From an uncultured Clostridia bacterium (GTDB taxonomy: Bacteria; Bacillota; Clostridia; UBA1381), in the NCBI GenBank assembly GCA_934462945.1, contig CAKSJF010000002.1, positions 14,340 through 78,339 of the forward strand: DNA of 64,000 nucleotides, in the 5' to 3' direction. The position numbers and the translations under genes are program-made. Of the stretch, positions 54,070 through 63,242 are shown one piece after another. The notes under the pieces were generated by a model, which saw only the letters and a list, made by a program, of their open reading frames with translations, had not been told where the DNA came from and ran no database searches. How positions within the stretch are numbered: position 1 is the first letter of the stretch; every line of letters starts with the position of its first letter.

Positions 54070-55479
54070 ATGCAGGATGGAATTGCATTAGAAAGACAAA
54101 CAAAGGAAGAATTAAAGCAAATTGCGACAGGATTGGGAATTACAAAGATTTCCGCTTTAAAAAAGGATGAAATTATTGCAAAGATCCGGGAAAAACGCGC
54201 GGAGCAGAAAAAGCCGGAGCGGAAAATTCCGGAGGAAACAGAAATAGAGGAGGTGCAAACCGCACCAAAAGTACATGTCCGGGCGGTTGTTCCGGGCAGA
54301 CGTCAGCCGGTGAAAGCAGCTGTTCAGACGGCGCGTCCGCCCCGGCAGCGTCCGAATGATGCCGTATCGGTCAAGGGTGTTTTAGATGTGATGGCAGAGG
54401 GATTTGGATTTCTGCGCTTTGAAAATTACCGTCCGAGTGAGCAGGATGTGTATGTTTCTCCCACCCAGATCCGGCGGTTTAATTTAAAAACCGGAGACGA
54501 AATTGAGGGCGATTGCCGACCGACACAGGATGAGGATAAATATTCTCCGCTGCTGTTTGTCCGGACGATTAACGGCGATCCGCTGGATGTTGCCTTAAAG
54601 CGCCGTCCGTTTGAAAAGCTGACACCGATTTATCCGCAGGAGAAACTGCGCCTGGAAAACGGGCAGAGAGATCGCTATGCGGCAAGACTTTTAGACCTGC
54701 TTGCTCCGATCGGAAAGGGACAGCGCGGTATGATCGTGGCGCCGCCTAAGGCAGGTAAAACTACACTCTTAAAGCAGATTGCCCAGTCGATTGCGGAGAA
54801 TTATCCGGAGGTATACTTAATTGTGCTATTGATTGATGAGCGCCCCGAGGAGGTTACCGATCTGAAACGCTCGGTCAAGGGAGATGTAATCTATTCCACC
54901 TTTGATCAGACGCCGGAAAATCACACCAAGGTTGCGGAGATGGTTTTAGAGCGTGCCTGCCGTCTGGTGGAGCAGAAAAAGGATGTTGTGGTGCTTTTGG
55001 ATTCAATCACACGTCTTGCGCGTGCGTATAATCTAACCGTTACCCCTACCGGAAGAACCCTGTCCGGCGGTCTTGATCCGGATGCATTGGTAAAGCCGAA
55101 GAAGTTTTTCGGAGCGGCACGGAACATTGAGGAGGGCGGCAGTCTGACAATTTTAGCAACGGCATTAGTAGAAACCGGCAGCCGGATGGATGATGTGATT
55201 TTTGAGGAATTTAAGGGAACGGGCAATATGGAATTAAAGCTTGACCGAAGCTTGCAGGAGCGGCGGATTTTCCCGGCAATCGACATCCAGCGTTCCGGAA
55301 CACGCCGGGAGGAAACCCTCCTTACCGCGCGCGAGCAGGAGGCTGTCTGGCTTTTGCGCCGGGATATGAGCCGTCAGACGCCGGTCGACAGCATGAGTAT
55401 TTTAATGCAGTATCTAAAAACAACCTCCAATAACCGGGATTTAGTGGATTTGGTGATTAGTAAACATGCGAGACGATAA
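54070..55479 (+). CDS. rho: Transcription termination factor Rho
   Basis: 469 residues, hexameric RNA helicase. Rho N-terminal helical domain (about 9-42), a basic Pro/Lys/Arg-rich linker (about 44-98) not found in E. coli Rho, the cold-shock RNA-binding fold with [10 protein letters not shown] (about 111-120), Walker A PPKAGKTT (about 223-230), Walker [16 protein letters not shown] and Q-loop [11 protein letters not shown] 54070 after GAAAGGAA is chosen over an in-frame TTG at 54016, which falls inside the leader hairpin. A long basic insert is typical of some Clostridia and high-GC Gram-positives. Confidence 0.95.
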   Translation: MQDGIALERQTKEELKQIATGLGITKISALKKDEIIAKIREKRAEQKKPERKIPEETEIEEVQTAPKVHVRAVVPGRRQPVKAAVQTARPPRQRPNDAVSVKGVLDVMAEGFGFLRFENYRPSEQDVYVSPTQIRRFNLKTGDEIEGDCRPTQDEDKYSPLLFVRTINGDPLDVALKRRPFEKLTPIYPQEKLRLENGQRDRYAARLLDLLAPIGKGQRGMIVAPPKAGKTTLLKQIAQSIAENYPEVYLIVLLIDERPEEVTDLKRSVKGDVIYSTFDQTPENHTKVAEMVLERACRLVEQKKDVVVLLDSITRLARAYNLTVTPTGRTLSGGLDPDALVKPKKFFGAARNIEEGGSLTILATALVETGSRMDDVIFEEFKGTGNMELKLDRSLQERRIFPAIDIQRSGTRREETLLTAREQEAVWLLRRDMSRQTPVDSMSILMQYLKTTSNNRDLVDLVISKHARR

Positions 55480-56203
55480 GGAAACCATTGAGGATTTACA
55501 GCTTGGCGGGCTGCGGCTGATTCAGAAAAAGGACGGCTTTCGGTTTGGAACGGACGCGGTGCTGTTGGCAGACTTTGCAAAGGATGTTCCCTCGGAGCAG
55601 ACGCTGGATCTCTGCTGCGGAAACGGGATTATTCCGATTCTGCTGTCGCATAAAACGAAAACAAAAAAAATCTGCGGTCTGGAAATTCAGCATGAGGTTT
55701 TAGAAATGGCAAAGCGTTCGGTGTTATTAAACGGATTAGGAGAGCGTGTGGAGTTATTGGAGGGAGATCTCCGGCATGCGGAAGAATATTATCCGGCGCG
55801 GAGCTTTGATCTGATCACATGCAATCCGCCCTATATGCGCGCCGGTGCGGCAGTTGAAAATCCGTCCGATACAAAGTTGATTGCACGGCATGAAATCACA
55901 TGCTCCCTGGAGGATGTGATCCGGGTATCGGCACGGCTTTTAAAAACGGGCGGAAAGCTTTTGATGGTACACCGCCCCGGACGGTTGGTGGACGTGTTGA
56001 CCCAAATGCGCGCCAACCGGATTGAACCAAAGCGGCTGCGCCTGGTTTACCCGTCAGAAAAACGACCTCCGATTCTGTTTTTGGTGGAGGGACTTCTTTA
56101 TGGAGGAACGGAACTGCGGATTCTGCCGCCGCTTGTTTTGAGAGGTCAGGATGACAGAGAAACAGAAGAATTAAAAAGGATATATGAAAGGGAATCGGAA
56201 TGA
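55466..56203 (+). CDS. tRNA1(Val) adenine-N6-methyltransferase-like protein (TrmN6 family)
   Basis: 245 residues. RFGTDAVLLADF (about 25-36), SAM motif LDLCCGNGIIPILLS (about 46-60) and N6-adenine active site CNPPYM (about 119-124). Family members methylate adenine 37 of tRNA1(Val), or act in the YabB/TrmN6 clade of Firmicutes, where rsmI normally follows as here. The start overlaps the rho stop by 14 bases. Target base is inferred from family. Confidence 0.87.
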   Translation: MRDDKETIEDLQLGGLRLIQKKDGFRFGTDAVLLADFAKDVPSEQTLDLCCGNGIIPILLSHKTKTKKICGLEIQHEVLEMAKRSVLLNGLGERVELLEGDLRHAEEYYPARSFDLITCNPPYMRAGAAVENPSDTKLIARHEITCSLEDVIRVSARLLKTGGKLLMVHRPGRLVDVLTQMRANRIEPKRLRLVYPSEKRPPILFLVEGLLYGGTELRILPPLVLRGQDDRETEELKRIYERESE

Positions 56204-57042
56204 AAGGAACGCTATATTTGTGTGCAACGCCAATTGGCAATCTTGGAGATGTTTCCGCAAGGTGCCTGGAGGTGTTTCGGAGTGCGGATGTGATTGCCGC
56301 GGAGGACACGCGCAGAACCATCCAGCTTTTAAATCATTTTGAAATAGCAAAGCCGCTTACAAGCTATCATGAGCATAACAAGGCAGAAAAGGGCGCATAT
56401 TTAATTTCTCTTTTGGAGGAGGGAAAGCAGGTGGTGCTGGTGTCGGATGCAGGCACGCCTGCAATTTCTGATCCGGGTGAGGATTTAGTCCGGCTTTGTA
56501 TTGAGCATGATATTCCGGTCACCTCAATTCCGGGACCGGTTGCAGCGATAAACGCGCTGATTCTTTCCGGACTTCCCACACGACGGTTCTCCTTTGAGGG
56601 CTTTTTGTCGGTCAATAAACGGCACCGTCATGAGCATTTGAACAGCTTAAAAAATGATACGCATACCCTGATTTTCTATGAAGCGCCGCATAAGCTGAGG
56701 ACAACCTTAGACGATCTTTCCAGAGTGTTCGGCGGAGAAAGAAAAATTGCCCTTGCGCGTGAGCTGACAAAAATACACGAGGAAATCCTGCGTATGACAG
56801 TTTCTGAGGCAGTGGCATATTATCAGGAACAGACACCGCGCGGTGAGTATGTGTTAATTGTGGAGGGCGCAAGCGAGCGTGCGGAGCAGGAGGAACAGCC
56901 ATGGATGGAATGGACGGTGCGGGAGCATGTGGATCACCTGATTAAAAACGGACTTTCCCAAAAGGACGCAATCAAAGAAGCTGCAAAAGAACGCGGTGTT
57001 CCGAAACGAGAAGTTTATCAAGCTTATCATATAGAAGAATAA
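56200..57042 (+). CDS. rsmI: 16S rRNA (cytidine(1402)-2'-O)-methyltransferase RsmI
   Basis: 280 residues, tetrapyrrole-methylase fold. LYLCATPIGNLGDVSARCLE at the start, AAEDTRRT (about 28-35), VSDAGTPAISDPGEDLVR (about 79-96) and PGPVAAINAL are hallmark blocks. A C-terminal helical extension (from about 235; LIKNGLSQKDAIKEAAKE) is the usual RsmI HTH-like tail. Coupled to the previous gene by ATGA. No terminator is obvious in the gap that follows. Confidence 0.95.
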   Translation: MKGTLYLCATPIGNLGDVSARCLEVFRSADVIAAEDTRRTIQLLNHFEIAKPLTSYHEHNKAEKGAYLISLLEEGKQVVLVSDAGTPAISDPGEDLVRLCIEHDIPVTSIPGPVAAINALILSGLPTRRFSFEGFLSVNKRHRHEHLNSLKNDTHTLIFYEAPHKLRTTLDDLSRVFGGERKIALARELTKIHEEILRMTVSEAVAYYQEQTPRGEYVLIVEGASERAEQEEQPWMEWTVREHVDHLIKNGLSQKDAIKEAAKERGVPKREVYQAYHIEE

Positions 57043-57163
57043 ATGGTTGAACTTTCAGCGTTTTTTATCAGATTTCGGTACAATCAAGCGGTTTGCTGGC
57101 TCTTGTGCATGTTGTCCGATTTCGTTGTCAAAAAGTAATATAAATTTAATCTTTCAAATTCTA

Positions 57164-57192
57164 TTGACACTGTTAGACAATTATGGTAGTAT
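57164..57192 (+). promoter_or_regulatory. Promoter of the secreted stalk-domain protein
   Basis: TTGACA (57164-57169), 17-bp spacer, TAGTAT (57187-57192); an overlapping TATGAT at 57190-57195 has a 20-bp spacer. The leader to the ATG is about 110 nt. The region 57043-57163 otherwise holds nothing I can identify. Confidence 0.6.
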
Positions 57193-57206
57193 GATAGTTA
57201 AGGGAG

Positions 57207-57271
57207 TTATCAGAAATTTCGACATGAGGGGAGGTATCGAAAAATCCGGGCACGGTTTGATATTCTGATAA
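57207..57271 (+). promoter_or_regulatory. Structured 5' leader, type not recognised
   Basis: TTATCAGAA (57207-57215) pairs perfectly with TTCTGATAA (57263-57271), closing a 47-nt region with an inner hairpin TTTCGA (57217-57222)/TCGAAA (57237-57242) whose loop carries AGGGGAGG. It does not fit the riboswitch consensus patterns I know. It could hide or expose regulatory sequence in the ~110-nt leader. Confidence 0.4.
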
Positions 57272-57308
57272 AACAAATTCGTAATTTGAAAGAAAATGGA
57301 GGTTTATC

Positions 57309-59363
57309 ATGAGAAAATTTTTAAACATCATATTGGCAGCGGCGCTTGCTTTTGGATTAAACGTTCCAATTTACGCGGAGGATGCTGTCGATGCAGAAAG
57401 CGTAGCAATTAAAGGAGATCGGGAAATTTCGATGTTTGTCGGCGATACGCTTGAGCTGACGGCAGAGGCGTCTAAAGCCGGAGATACATATTATCGCTGG
57501 TGGACGGAAGATCTGGAAAATGCGGTGATTACCTTAACGGGTGACAACGGAGAAACAGTGGTAACACCGGGTGAGGAAACAGGCGTTACGCAGTCGACTG
57601 CCACAATCAAGGCGGTTGCAGCAGGAGACGCTGTGGTAAAGGTGTATGCGGACAGCAATCCGATTACGGCGGACAATTTGGAGAATCTCGCACCGGATTC
57701 GGTCACAATCCATGTTGCAGAGAAAAACACAGTCTCCTTTGAAGTGTATTCCTATAACAAGTCAAAGGAAAAGGAGCATCAGCTTGCCGGAACGATTGAC
57801 AATCTCAGCGTTGAACTGGACAAGACCGCTTTTACCGCGCCGGCAGATGATCTGTATCAGGAGGAATATGCGTATGTTTCCCTGCTGAATTTCAAAACCG
57901 CAGATGAAGAAACACCATATCCGGCAATTGACGAAACCACGGTAACGTTATCGCTTGCAGAGGGCGGAGAAACAGCATTTGGAAAGGAATTTAAACTGTT
58001 TTTTGTCAATGGCGAAGACCGGGAGGAAATCTCTGTTACAGCAGAAAACGGAACACTTCAGTTTCCGCTTAGCAAGCTGGGACAATATGTGCTTTATTAT
58101 AACGCATATACTCTGACGGTGACATTCTATGACGGAGAAACTGTCTATCACACAGTGGCTGATTTAAAGCCGGAGGATTCTGTGAAATTCCCAAGAATTC
58201 CGGAAAAGGACGGCTATGTCTTCACAGGCTGGAAAGTGAAGAATGCAGAAGGCAAGCTGGAAAATCCGACATCCATTCTGGCAAAAGATCATGATGCATA
58301 TTACGCATCCTGGTGTGATAAAAATAATATAATCAAGTTGACCGTCAGCCCGGACGAACTCACACGCGGAAAAGAGGACGGACAAAAGCTGACCTTAAAG
58401 ACGAACGATGGAAAATTTGCAGACACGGACGAGTTAAATAAGGATGTGCCGGAAAACTGGAAGATTGTCGGCGAAAGCCGTTTAAGCATTGAAAAGGTAA
58501 ACAGAAAGGGCGACCGTACCCTGGAACTTGTATTGAGCGGAAACAGCAAGGATATTTATAAAAATACAACGATTTATGTTGAGATGAATCAGGCGCTTCT
58601 GCTGCCGGATCAGAATGATTCGGGCGAAGTAACCCCGGTATTTGCGCGGCTTGATAAGAACGGAATTCAGGAAAAATATTATCGGACAGATAATTCCGTC
58701 AAGCTGAAAAAACAGTCCTCATCCTCCAGCAGCAGTGGAGGCAGCAGCGGCGGAAGCGGTGGAATTACCATTGTGCGCTATGTCATCACGTTCCATTCCA
58801 ACGGCGGCAGCCAGGTGGCAACGCAGTCGGCAGTGATGAATACAGCGGTATCCAGACCGGTTGATCCGCAGAGAGACGGCTATACCTTTGCAGGCTGGTA
58901 TACAGACGAATCCTTAACAATCGCATATGACTTTAAAGCAGCTGTGACAAAGAACCTGAATCTGTATGCAAAATGGACCTCCAACGATTCTGGCAATCAG
59001 CTGATCTTTACAGTGGATAAGCTTGAAGCAAAGGTTTTTGGTGTGGACACTACGAATGACGTTGCACCGATCATCCGGAATGACCGTTCTTTCCTCCCGG
59101 CAAGATTTGTTGCAGAAAATCTGGGCGCAGTGGTAGAATGGAATCCGGACAACAGAACGGTGCTGATTACAAAGGACGATATCAGAATCGTTCTTACCAT
59201 TGATTCTGATACTGCAACGGTGAATGACGAGGCGGTAACGCTGGATCATCCGGCATTTATCGAAAATGACAGAACCTACACGCCGATTCGTTTTATTGCA
59301 GAAAAGCTCGGCGCAGGGGTTGACTGGAATCCGGATACGCGTGAAATTACCATCACGAAATAA
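57309..59363 (+). CDS. Secreted multidomain protein: InlB-type repeats and stalk domains
   Basis: 684 residues. Signal peptide 1-23 (cleaved after IYA); Ig-like region (about 28-140); two Listeria-Bacteroides InlB B-repeat (Flg_new) units (about 255-335, GYVFTGWKV; and about 490-558, GYTFAGWYTDE); a Ser/Gly linker (SSSSSSGGSSGGSGG, about 473-487); and a C-terminal copper-amine-oxidase N-like stalk domain (about 565-684, with SFLPARFVAENLGAVVEWNP and YTPIRFIAEKLGAGVDWNP). Likely binds the envelope or a matrix component outside the cell. No LPxTG or SLH anchor. Own promoter and structured leader, RBS GGAGG. Confidence 0.85.
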   Translation: MRKFLNIILAAALAFGLNVPIYAEDAVDAESVAIKGDREISMFVGDTLELTAEASKAGDTYYRWWTEDLENAVITLTGDNGETVVTPGEETGVTQSTATIKAVAAGDAVVKVYADSNPITADNLENLAPDSVTIHVAEKNTVSFEVYSYNKSKEKEHQLAGTIDNLSVELDKTAFTAPADDLYQEEYAYVSLLNFKTADEETPYPAIDETTVTLSLAEGGETAFGKEFKLFFVNGEDREEISVTAENGTLQFPLSKLGQYVLYYNAYTLTVTFYDGETVYHTVADLKPEDSVKFPRIPEKDGYVFTGWKVKNAEGKLENPTSILAKDHDAYYASWCDKNNIIKLTVSPDELTRGKEDGQKLTLKTNDGKFADTDELNKDVPENWKIVGESRLSIEKVNRKGDRTLELVLSGNSKDIYKNTTIYVEMNQALLLPDQNDSGEVTPVFARLDKNGIQEKYYRTDNSVKLKKQSSSSSSSGGSSGGSGGITIVRYVITFHSNGGSQVATQSAVMNTAVSRPVDPQRDGYTFAGWYTDESLTIAYDFKAAVTKNLNLYAKWTSNDSGNQLIFTVDKLEAKVFGVDTTNDVAPIIRNDRSFLPARFVAENLGAVVEWNPDNRTVLITKDDIRIVLTIDSDTATVNDEAVTLDHPAFIENDRTYTPIRFIAEKLGAGVDWNPDTREITITK

Positions 59364-59390
59364 AGATATGTAAAACAGAGTGCAGAACAT

Positions 59391-59424
59391 ATAAAGCGCA
59401 CCGCTGAGCGGTGCGCTTTTATAT
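59391..59424. terminator. Bidirectional terminator
   Basis: AAAGCGCACCGC (59393-59404), TGA loop, GCGGTGCGCTTT (59408-59419); it separates the secreted protein gene from convergent argC. Confidence 0.92.
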
Positions 59425-59442
59425 ACTCATATCGGAAGCTCT

Positions 59443-60480
59443 TTAAAGGTAGAAACCTGCCTGATGCAGCGCTGTGTCCTCAGGAAGTCCGAACATGAGA
59501 TTCATGTTCTGAATTGCCTGACCGGCTGCGCCCTTTACGATATTATCCAGTGTGGAAACGATTACGGCGCGGTTCAGTCTGGGATCAACACAAACTCCGA
59601 TATCCACAAAATTGCTGCCTGCCACATGCTTTGTTTCCGGAAGTTCTCCTGCGTTTTTGACGCGGACAAAAAATTCATCCTTATAAAAATCAGCATAGAG
59701 CTTTTGAATTTCCTCCGTTGTGCAGGGTTTGTTCAGATTGACATAAATCGTTGCTAAAATTCCGCGCTTTTGCGGAATGAGATGCGGCGTAAAGGAAAGG
59801 ATAATTTCCTCATTTGCCAGATTGGAAAGCTCCTGCTCAATTTCTGAAGTGTGCCGGTGGGTTGCAATTTTATATGCCTTTGTGTTTTCGGTGCATTCGC
59901 AGAAATGATAGGGAAGTCCTAAACTGCGCCCTGCTCCGGTTACACCGGATTTTGCGTCGATAATAATATTTTTGTTGTCGGAAAGTCCGTTTGTTACCAA
60001 CGGTGCAGCGCCTAAAATGGAGCAGGTGGTGTAGCAGCCGGGATTTCCAATCAGCCGTGCTTTTTTAATTTTTTCACGGTGCAACTCACAAAGACCGTAT
60101 ACCGATTCCTTTAAAAGCTCCGGTGAGGAATGAGGAGCGCCATACCATTTTTCATATACTGCCGGATCGTCATACCGGTAGTCGCCGCTAAAATCAATCA
60201 CCTTGACTCCTGTTTCCAAAAGTGCCGGAATTACTTCCTTGGACGCACCGTGCGGAAGTGCGGTAAAGGCAACATCGCATTCCTTTACCCGTTCCAAATC
60301 CAGTGCCTCGCACTCCTGATCCAGTATTTTTGCAAGGTTCGGATAAACCTCGCTGATTTTCTTCCCCTCAAAACTCTTAGAACCTAAAATTTTGATCTGT
60401 ACGTCCGGATGATTCGTCAAGAGACGTACCAATTCAATGCCGGCATAGCCGGTTGCGCCTAAAACAGCTGCTTTAATCAT
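59443..60480 (-). CDS. argC: N-acetyl-gamma-glutamyl-phosphate reductase
   Basis: 345 residues; NADPH-dependent third step of arginine synthesis. GATGYAGIELVRLL (about 8-21) cofactor motif, and active-site Cys in GNPGCYTT (about 146-153), with HRHTSEIEQ near 209. ATG 60480 after GGGGAGG is chosen over an in-frame start at 60504 inside the GNAT gene; it overlaps the end of that gene by eight bases, implying coupled translation. Last gene of the argD-argF-GNAT-argC operon. Confidence 0.95.
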   Translation of the reverse strand: MIKAAVLGATGYAGIELVRLLTNHPDVQIKILGSKSFEGKKISEVYPNLAKILDQECEALDLERVKECDVAFTALPHGASKEVIPALLETGVKVIDFSGDYRYDDPAVYEKWYGAPHSSPELLKESVYGLCELHREKIKKARLIGNPGCYTTCSILGAAPLVTNGLSDNKNIIIDAKSGVTGAGRSLGLPYHFCECTENTKAYKIATHRHTSEIEQELSNLANEEIILSFTPHLIPQKRGILATIYVNLNKPCTTEEIQKLYADFYKDEFFVRVKNAGELPETKHVAGSNFVDIGVCVDPRLNRAVIVSTLDNIVKGAAGQAIQNMNLMFGLPEDTALHQAGFYL

Positions 60481-60979
60481 TCTTTTTTTCCTCCCCGTTT
60501 TCATAATCCTTCATTAATAAGGCTCGAATATATCCTTTTGACTTATCGGTCGAATCAATATAGAAGCCGCGTCCGTAGTAGAAACGGATCAGCGATGCAA
60601 TTTTTGATCCGGTGTGCAGAGAAAGCCGTGTGACTCCCTGATCTAACATGATTTTGTCGACAATATTCATAATTGATTTTCCGATTCCGTTATTCTGCGA
60701 AGATATTTTTACCCCGAATCGGCTTAAATATGCCGTGTGATCGTCAAATACCTCCAGCCGGACGCTGCCAACCGGTGTTCCGTTGGAAAATGCAATCAGC
60801 ACAATTTTTGTCTGAATGTCATGCAAAATGTCCTCATAGGTTTCGTGCAGCGCAGGGGTGGAATCAATTCCTGCAAGCTCCCGGTATTTCTGGAATGCCT
60901 CCCGCGTAATATTCATAATGTCCGGAATGTCACCCTCGTTTGCCAGCCGAACCTGAAATAACGTTTGAAATTCGTACAT
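60473..60979 (-). CDS. GNAT acetyltransferase in the arginine operon, candidate N-acetylglutamate synthase
   Basis: 168 residues, single GNAT domain. Acetyl-CoA-binding loop SQNNGIGKSIMN (about 93-104), then LSLHTGSKIASLIRFYYGRGF (motif B, in two halves). It lies four bases after argF and overlaps argC, so it is part of the arginine operon. No argA or argJ is in the window. Short, kinase-domain-free GNAT enzymes serve as N-acetylglutamate synthase in Mycobacterium (about 170 residues), so this role is a reasonable inference. A generic GNAT is the alternative. Confidence 0.7.
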   Translation of the reverse strand: MYEFQTLFQVRLANEGDIPDIMNITREAFQKYRELAGIDSTPALHETYEDILHDIQTKIVLIAFSNGTPVGSVRLEVFDDHTAYLSRFGVKISSQNNGIGKSIMNIVDKIMLDQGVTRLSLHTGSKIASLIRFYYGRGFYIDSTDKSKGYIRALLMKDYENGEEKKND

Positions 60980-60983
60980 ACGG

Positions 60984-61907
60984 TTATTCCTTTCCCATCA
61001 AGGTTGCCATGACAGCCTTTTGTGCGTGCAGGCGGTTTTCTGCCTCATCAAAAATCACCGACTGCTTTCCGTCAATCACTTCTGAGGTTACCTCATAGCC
61101 GCGGTATGCCGGCAGGCAATGCAGGAAAATGGCATCATCCTTGGCATATGACATCAACTCGCTGTTCACCTGATATGGCATAAATACTTTGATTCGTTCT
61201 TCCTTTTCGGATTCCATTCCCATGCTGACCCAGGTGTCGGTATATACCACGTCTGCATCCTTGATTGCCTCTTTGGGATCTTCGGTCAAAAGCAGCTTTG
61301 CGCCGCTCTTTTGGAAGTCCTCTTTTGCTGCTGCGACAACTGCCGGGTCGCACTGGTAGCCGCTTGGTGTTGCAATCGCGCAGTCAAGCTTCATTTTTGC
61401 GCAGCCGTACATCAGAGAATGCGCCATGTTATTTCCGTCTCCGATATAAGCAAGCTTTAAGCCCTCAAGCTTACCTTTGTGTTCGTATATCGTCTGCAAG
61501 TCGGCTAATACCTGGCAGGGGTGCAGAAGATCGGTCAGTGCATTGATGACCGGAATATCTGCATATTCTGCTAAGTCTAAAACATCTTGATGTGCAAAGG
61601 TACGGATCATAATGCCGTCTAAGAAACGCTCCAGCACCTTGGCGGTATCGTAAATACTTTCTCCGCGTCCTAACTGGATGTCGTGTGAGGATAAAAACAT
61701 CGGATAGCCGCCCAGCTGAACCATGCCGACCTCAAAGGACACACGGGTTCTGGTGGAGGATTTTGTAAAAATCATACCGAGCGTTTTACCCTTTAAAATG
61801 GGGTGGGCAATGCCGGCTTTCTGTTCCTTTTTCAGTTTTAATGCTAATTCCAGAAGTGCGGAAACCTCCTCCTGTGAGCAATCGTGCAGACTGATAAAAT
61901 CTTTCAT
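60984..61907 (-). CDS. argF: Ornithine carbamoyltransferase
   Basis: 307 residues. Carbamoyl-phosphate motif SSTRTRVSFE (about 53-62), HPCQ (about 129-132) and ornithine loop HCLPAYRG (about 266-273). Makes citrulline from ornithine and carbamoyl phosphate in the cytoplasm. RBS AGGAGGAAG. Sits between argD and the GNAT gene in the same operon, which favours the anabolic role over the catabolic arginine deiminase pathway; no arcA or arcC is seen. Confidence 0.95.
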   Translation of the reverse strand: MKDFISLHDCSQEEVSALLELALKLKKEQKAGIAHPILKGKTLGMIFTKSSTRTRVSFEVGMVQLGGYPMFLSSHDIQLGRGESIYDTAKVLERFLDGIMIRTFAHQDVLDLAEYADIPVINALTDLLHPCQVLADLQTIYEHKGKLEGLKLAYIGDGNNMAHSLMYGCAKMKLDCAIATPSGYQCDPAVVAAAKEDFQKSGAKLLLTEDPKEAIKDADVVYTDTWVSMGMESEKEERIKVFMPYQVNSELMSYAKDDAIFLHCLPAYRGYEVTSEVIDGKQSVIFDEAENRLHAQKAVMATLMGKE

Positions 61908-61917
61908 AATCTTCCTC

Positions 61918-63099
61918 CTATAACACTTCGTCTAATGCTTTGATAAATCCGTCAATGTCTTTTTCTGATACAATCAGCGGCGGCGCTAACCGCAGGGTGC
62001 TGCCGCAGAGACTGGTGAGATAATGTTTTTCAAATAATTTTAAATAGGTTGGCTTTGCAGTCTCCGGTGTCAGCTCAATGCCGATTAGTAAACCGGCATT
62101 TCTTAAGTCGGTAATTTCCGGGCGCTTTTTTTGAACTTCGGAAAGTTTGCTCATGAAATATACCGACATTTTTTGCGTATTTTCTAATAAATGTTCTTCC
62201 TCAATGGCTTCAAATACTGCAACACCGGCAGTGGTTGCCAGCGGGTTTCCGCCGAAGGTTGAGCCATGGTCGCCAGGGGCAAAGATTTCTGCCACAAAAT
62301 TCTTTGCGCAGACTGCACCAATCGGAACACCGCCGCCCAAAGCCTTTGCAGAGGTGAAAATATCCGGTTCAACGCCGTAATACTGATGTGCAAAATAGTA
62401 CCCTGTCCGTCCCATGCCGGTTTGAACCTCATCAAAAATTAAGAGGATTCCCTCGCTGTCGCAGAGGCTTCGCAGCTCCTCTAAATATTGCTTGCTCATG
62501 GGATAGACACCGCTCTCGCCCTGGATTGGTTCTACCATAATTGCCGCCGTTTTCGGAGTGATAGCAGCCTTTACTGCCTCAATCGAATTGGGTTCAACCT
62601 GTATGAAACCAGGCGTCAGCGGATGGTACGGCTTTTGAAATTTTTCCTGCCCGGTTGCGGCAACGGTCGCTAAGGTTCTTCCGTGGAAGGATTTTTTCAG
62701 ACTGATGATTTCATAGCGATCCAGCCCTTTTTTATAAAAATAAATTTTTGCAAGCTTGATTGCACCCTCGTTTGCCTCTGCACCGGAATTTGCAAAGAAA
62801 ACCTTATCTGCGCAGGAGTTTTTGCAGAGCAGCTCTGCCAAGTGTGCCTGTGATTCAATATAATAGTAATTTGATGTATGTAACAGCCGATCCACCTGCT
62901 GATGCAGTGCGGTGCAAAGCTTCGGATGCGAATGCCCTAATACCGATACGGCAATACCGCCCAGAAAGTCCTGATACACGCTCCCGTCATCGGCGGTAAG
63001 CTCCATACCTTTCCCGGAAACAAAACAAACTGGGAGACGTTTTCCGAATGTATTCATATAATAATTTTCATCTAACTGCATGATTTTCTGTAATTCCAA
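61918..63099 (-). CDS. argD: Acetylornithine aminotransferase
   Basis: PLP-dependent class III aminotransferase, 393 residues. FFANSGAEANEGAIKLA (about 99-115), SFHGRTLATVAATG, LIFDEVQTGMGRTG (PLP Asp), and PLP lysine in TSAKALGGGVPIGA (about 241-254). Transaminates N-acetylglutamate semialdehyde. The start is uncertain: TTG 63099 gives the usual N-terminus, ATG 63081 gives 387 residues, and neither has a good RBS. First gene of the operon, behind a promoter overlapped by an ARG box. Confidence 0.94.
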   Translation of the reverse strand: MELQKIMQLDENYYMNTFGKRLPVCFVSGKGMELTADDGSVYQDFLGGIAVSVLGHSHPKLCTALHQQVDRLLHTSNYYYIESQAHLAELLCKNSCADKVFFANSGAEANEGAIKLAKIYFYKKGLDRYEIISLKKSFHGRTLATVAATGQEKFQKPYHPLTPGFIQVEPNSIEAVKAAITPKTAAIMVEPIQGESGVYPMSKQYLEELRSLCDSEGILLIFDEVQTGMGRTGYYFAHQYYGVEPDIFTSAKALGGGVPIGAVCAKNFVAEIFAPGDHGSTFGGNPLATTAGVAVFEAIEEEHLLENTQKMSVYFMSKLSEVQKKRPEITDLRNAGLLIGIELTPETAKPTYLKLFEKHYLTSLCGSTLRLAPPLIVSEKDIDGFIKALDEVL

Positions 63100-63133
63100 G
63101 CCATTCGCCCACTTTCTATGGTTTTATGTTCTA

Positions 63134-63162
63134 ATTATACAGCTTTGTGAATAAAAATTCAA
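63134..63162 (-). promoter_or_regulatory. Promoter of the argD operon
   Basis: Minus-strand TTGAAT (63157-63162), 17-bp spacer, TATAAT (63134-63139). Confidence 0.75.
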
Positions 63163-63163
63163 T
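63146..63163. promoter_or_regulatory. ARG box (ArgR/AhrC operator)
   Basis: TGAAT-AAAA-ATTCA (63148-63161) is a perfect match to the palindromic core TGAATwwwwATTCA, and it covers the -35 box of the argD operon. The ArgR gene is outside the window. Confidence 0.7.
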
Positions 63164-63242
63164 AGTTTTTTTAAACTTTTATCATTTTCTATGAAAAAAT
63201 TTCTAACCGCGCGGATTTTTGCAACAATATATGAAAAAAAGA

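Noticed and set aside
57047..57268. 73-codon frame between rsmI and the secreted protein
   Set aside because: It runs through the promoter and the structured leader, lacks an RBS, and has no recognisable features.
57207..57271. Known c-di-GMP or c-di-AMP riboswitch
   Set aside because: The conserved GEMM and ydaO core sequences are absent and the element is too short for ydaO; listed as an unrecognised structured leader instead.
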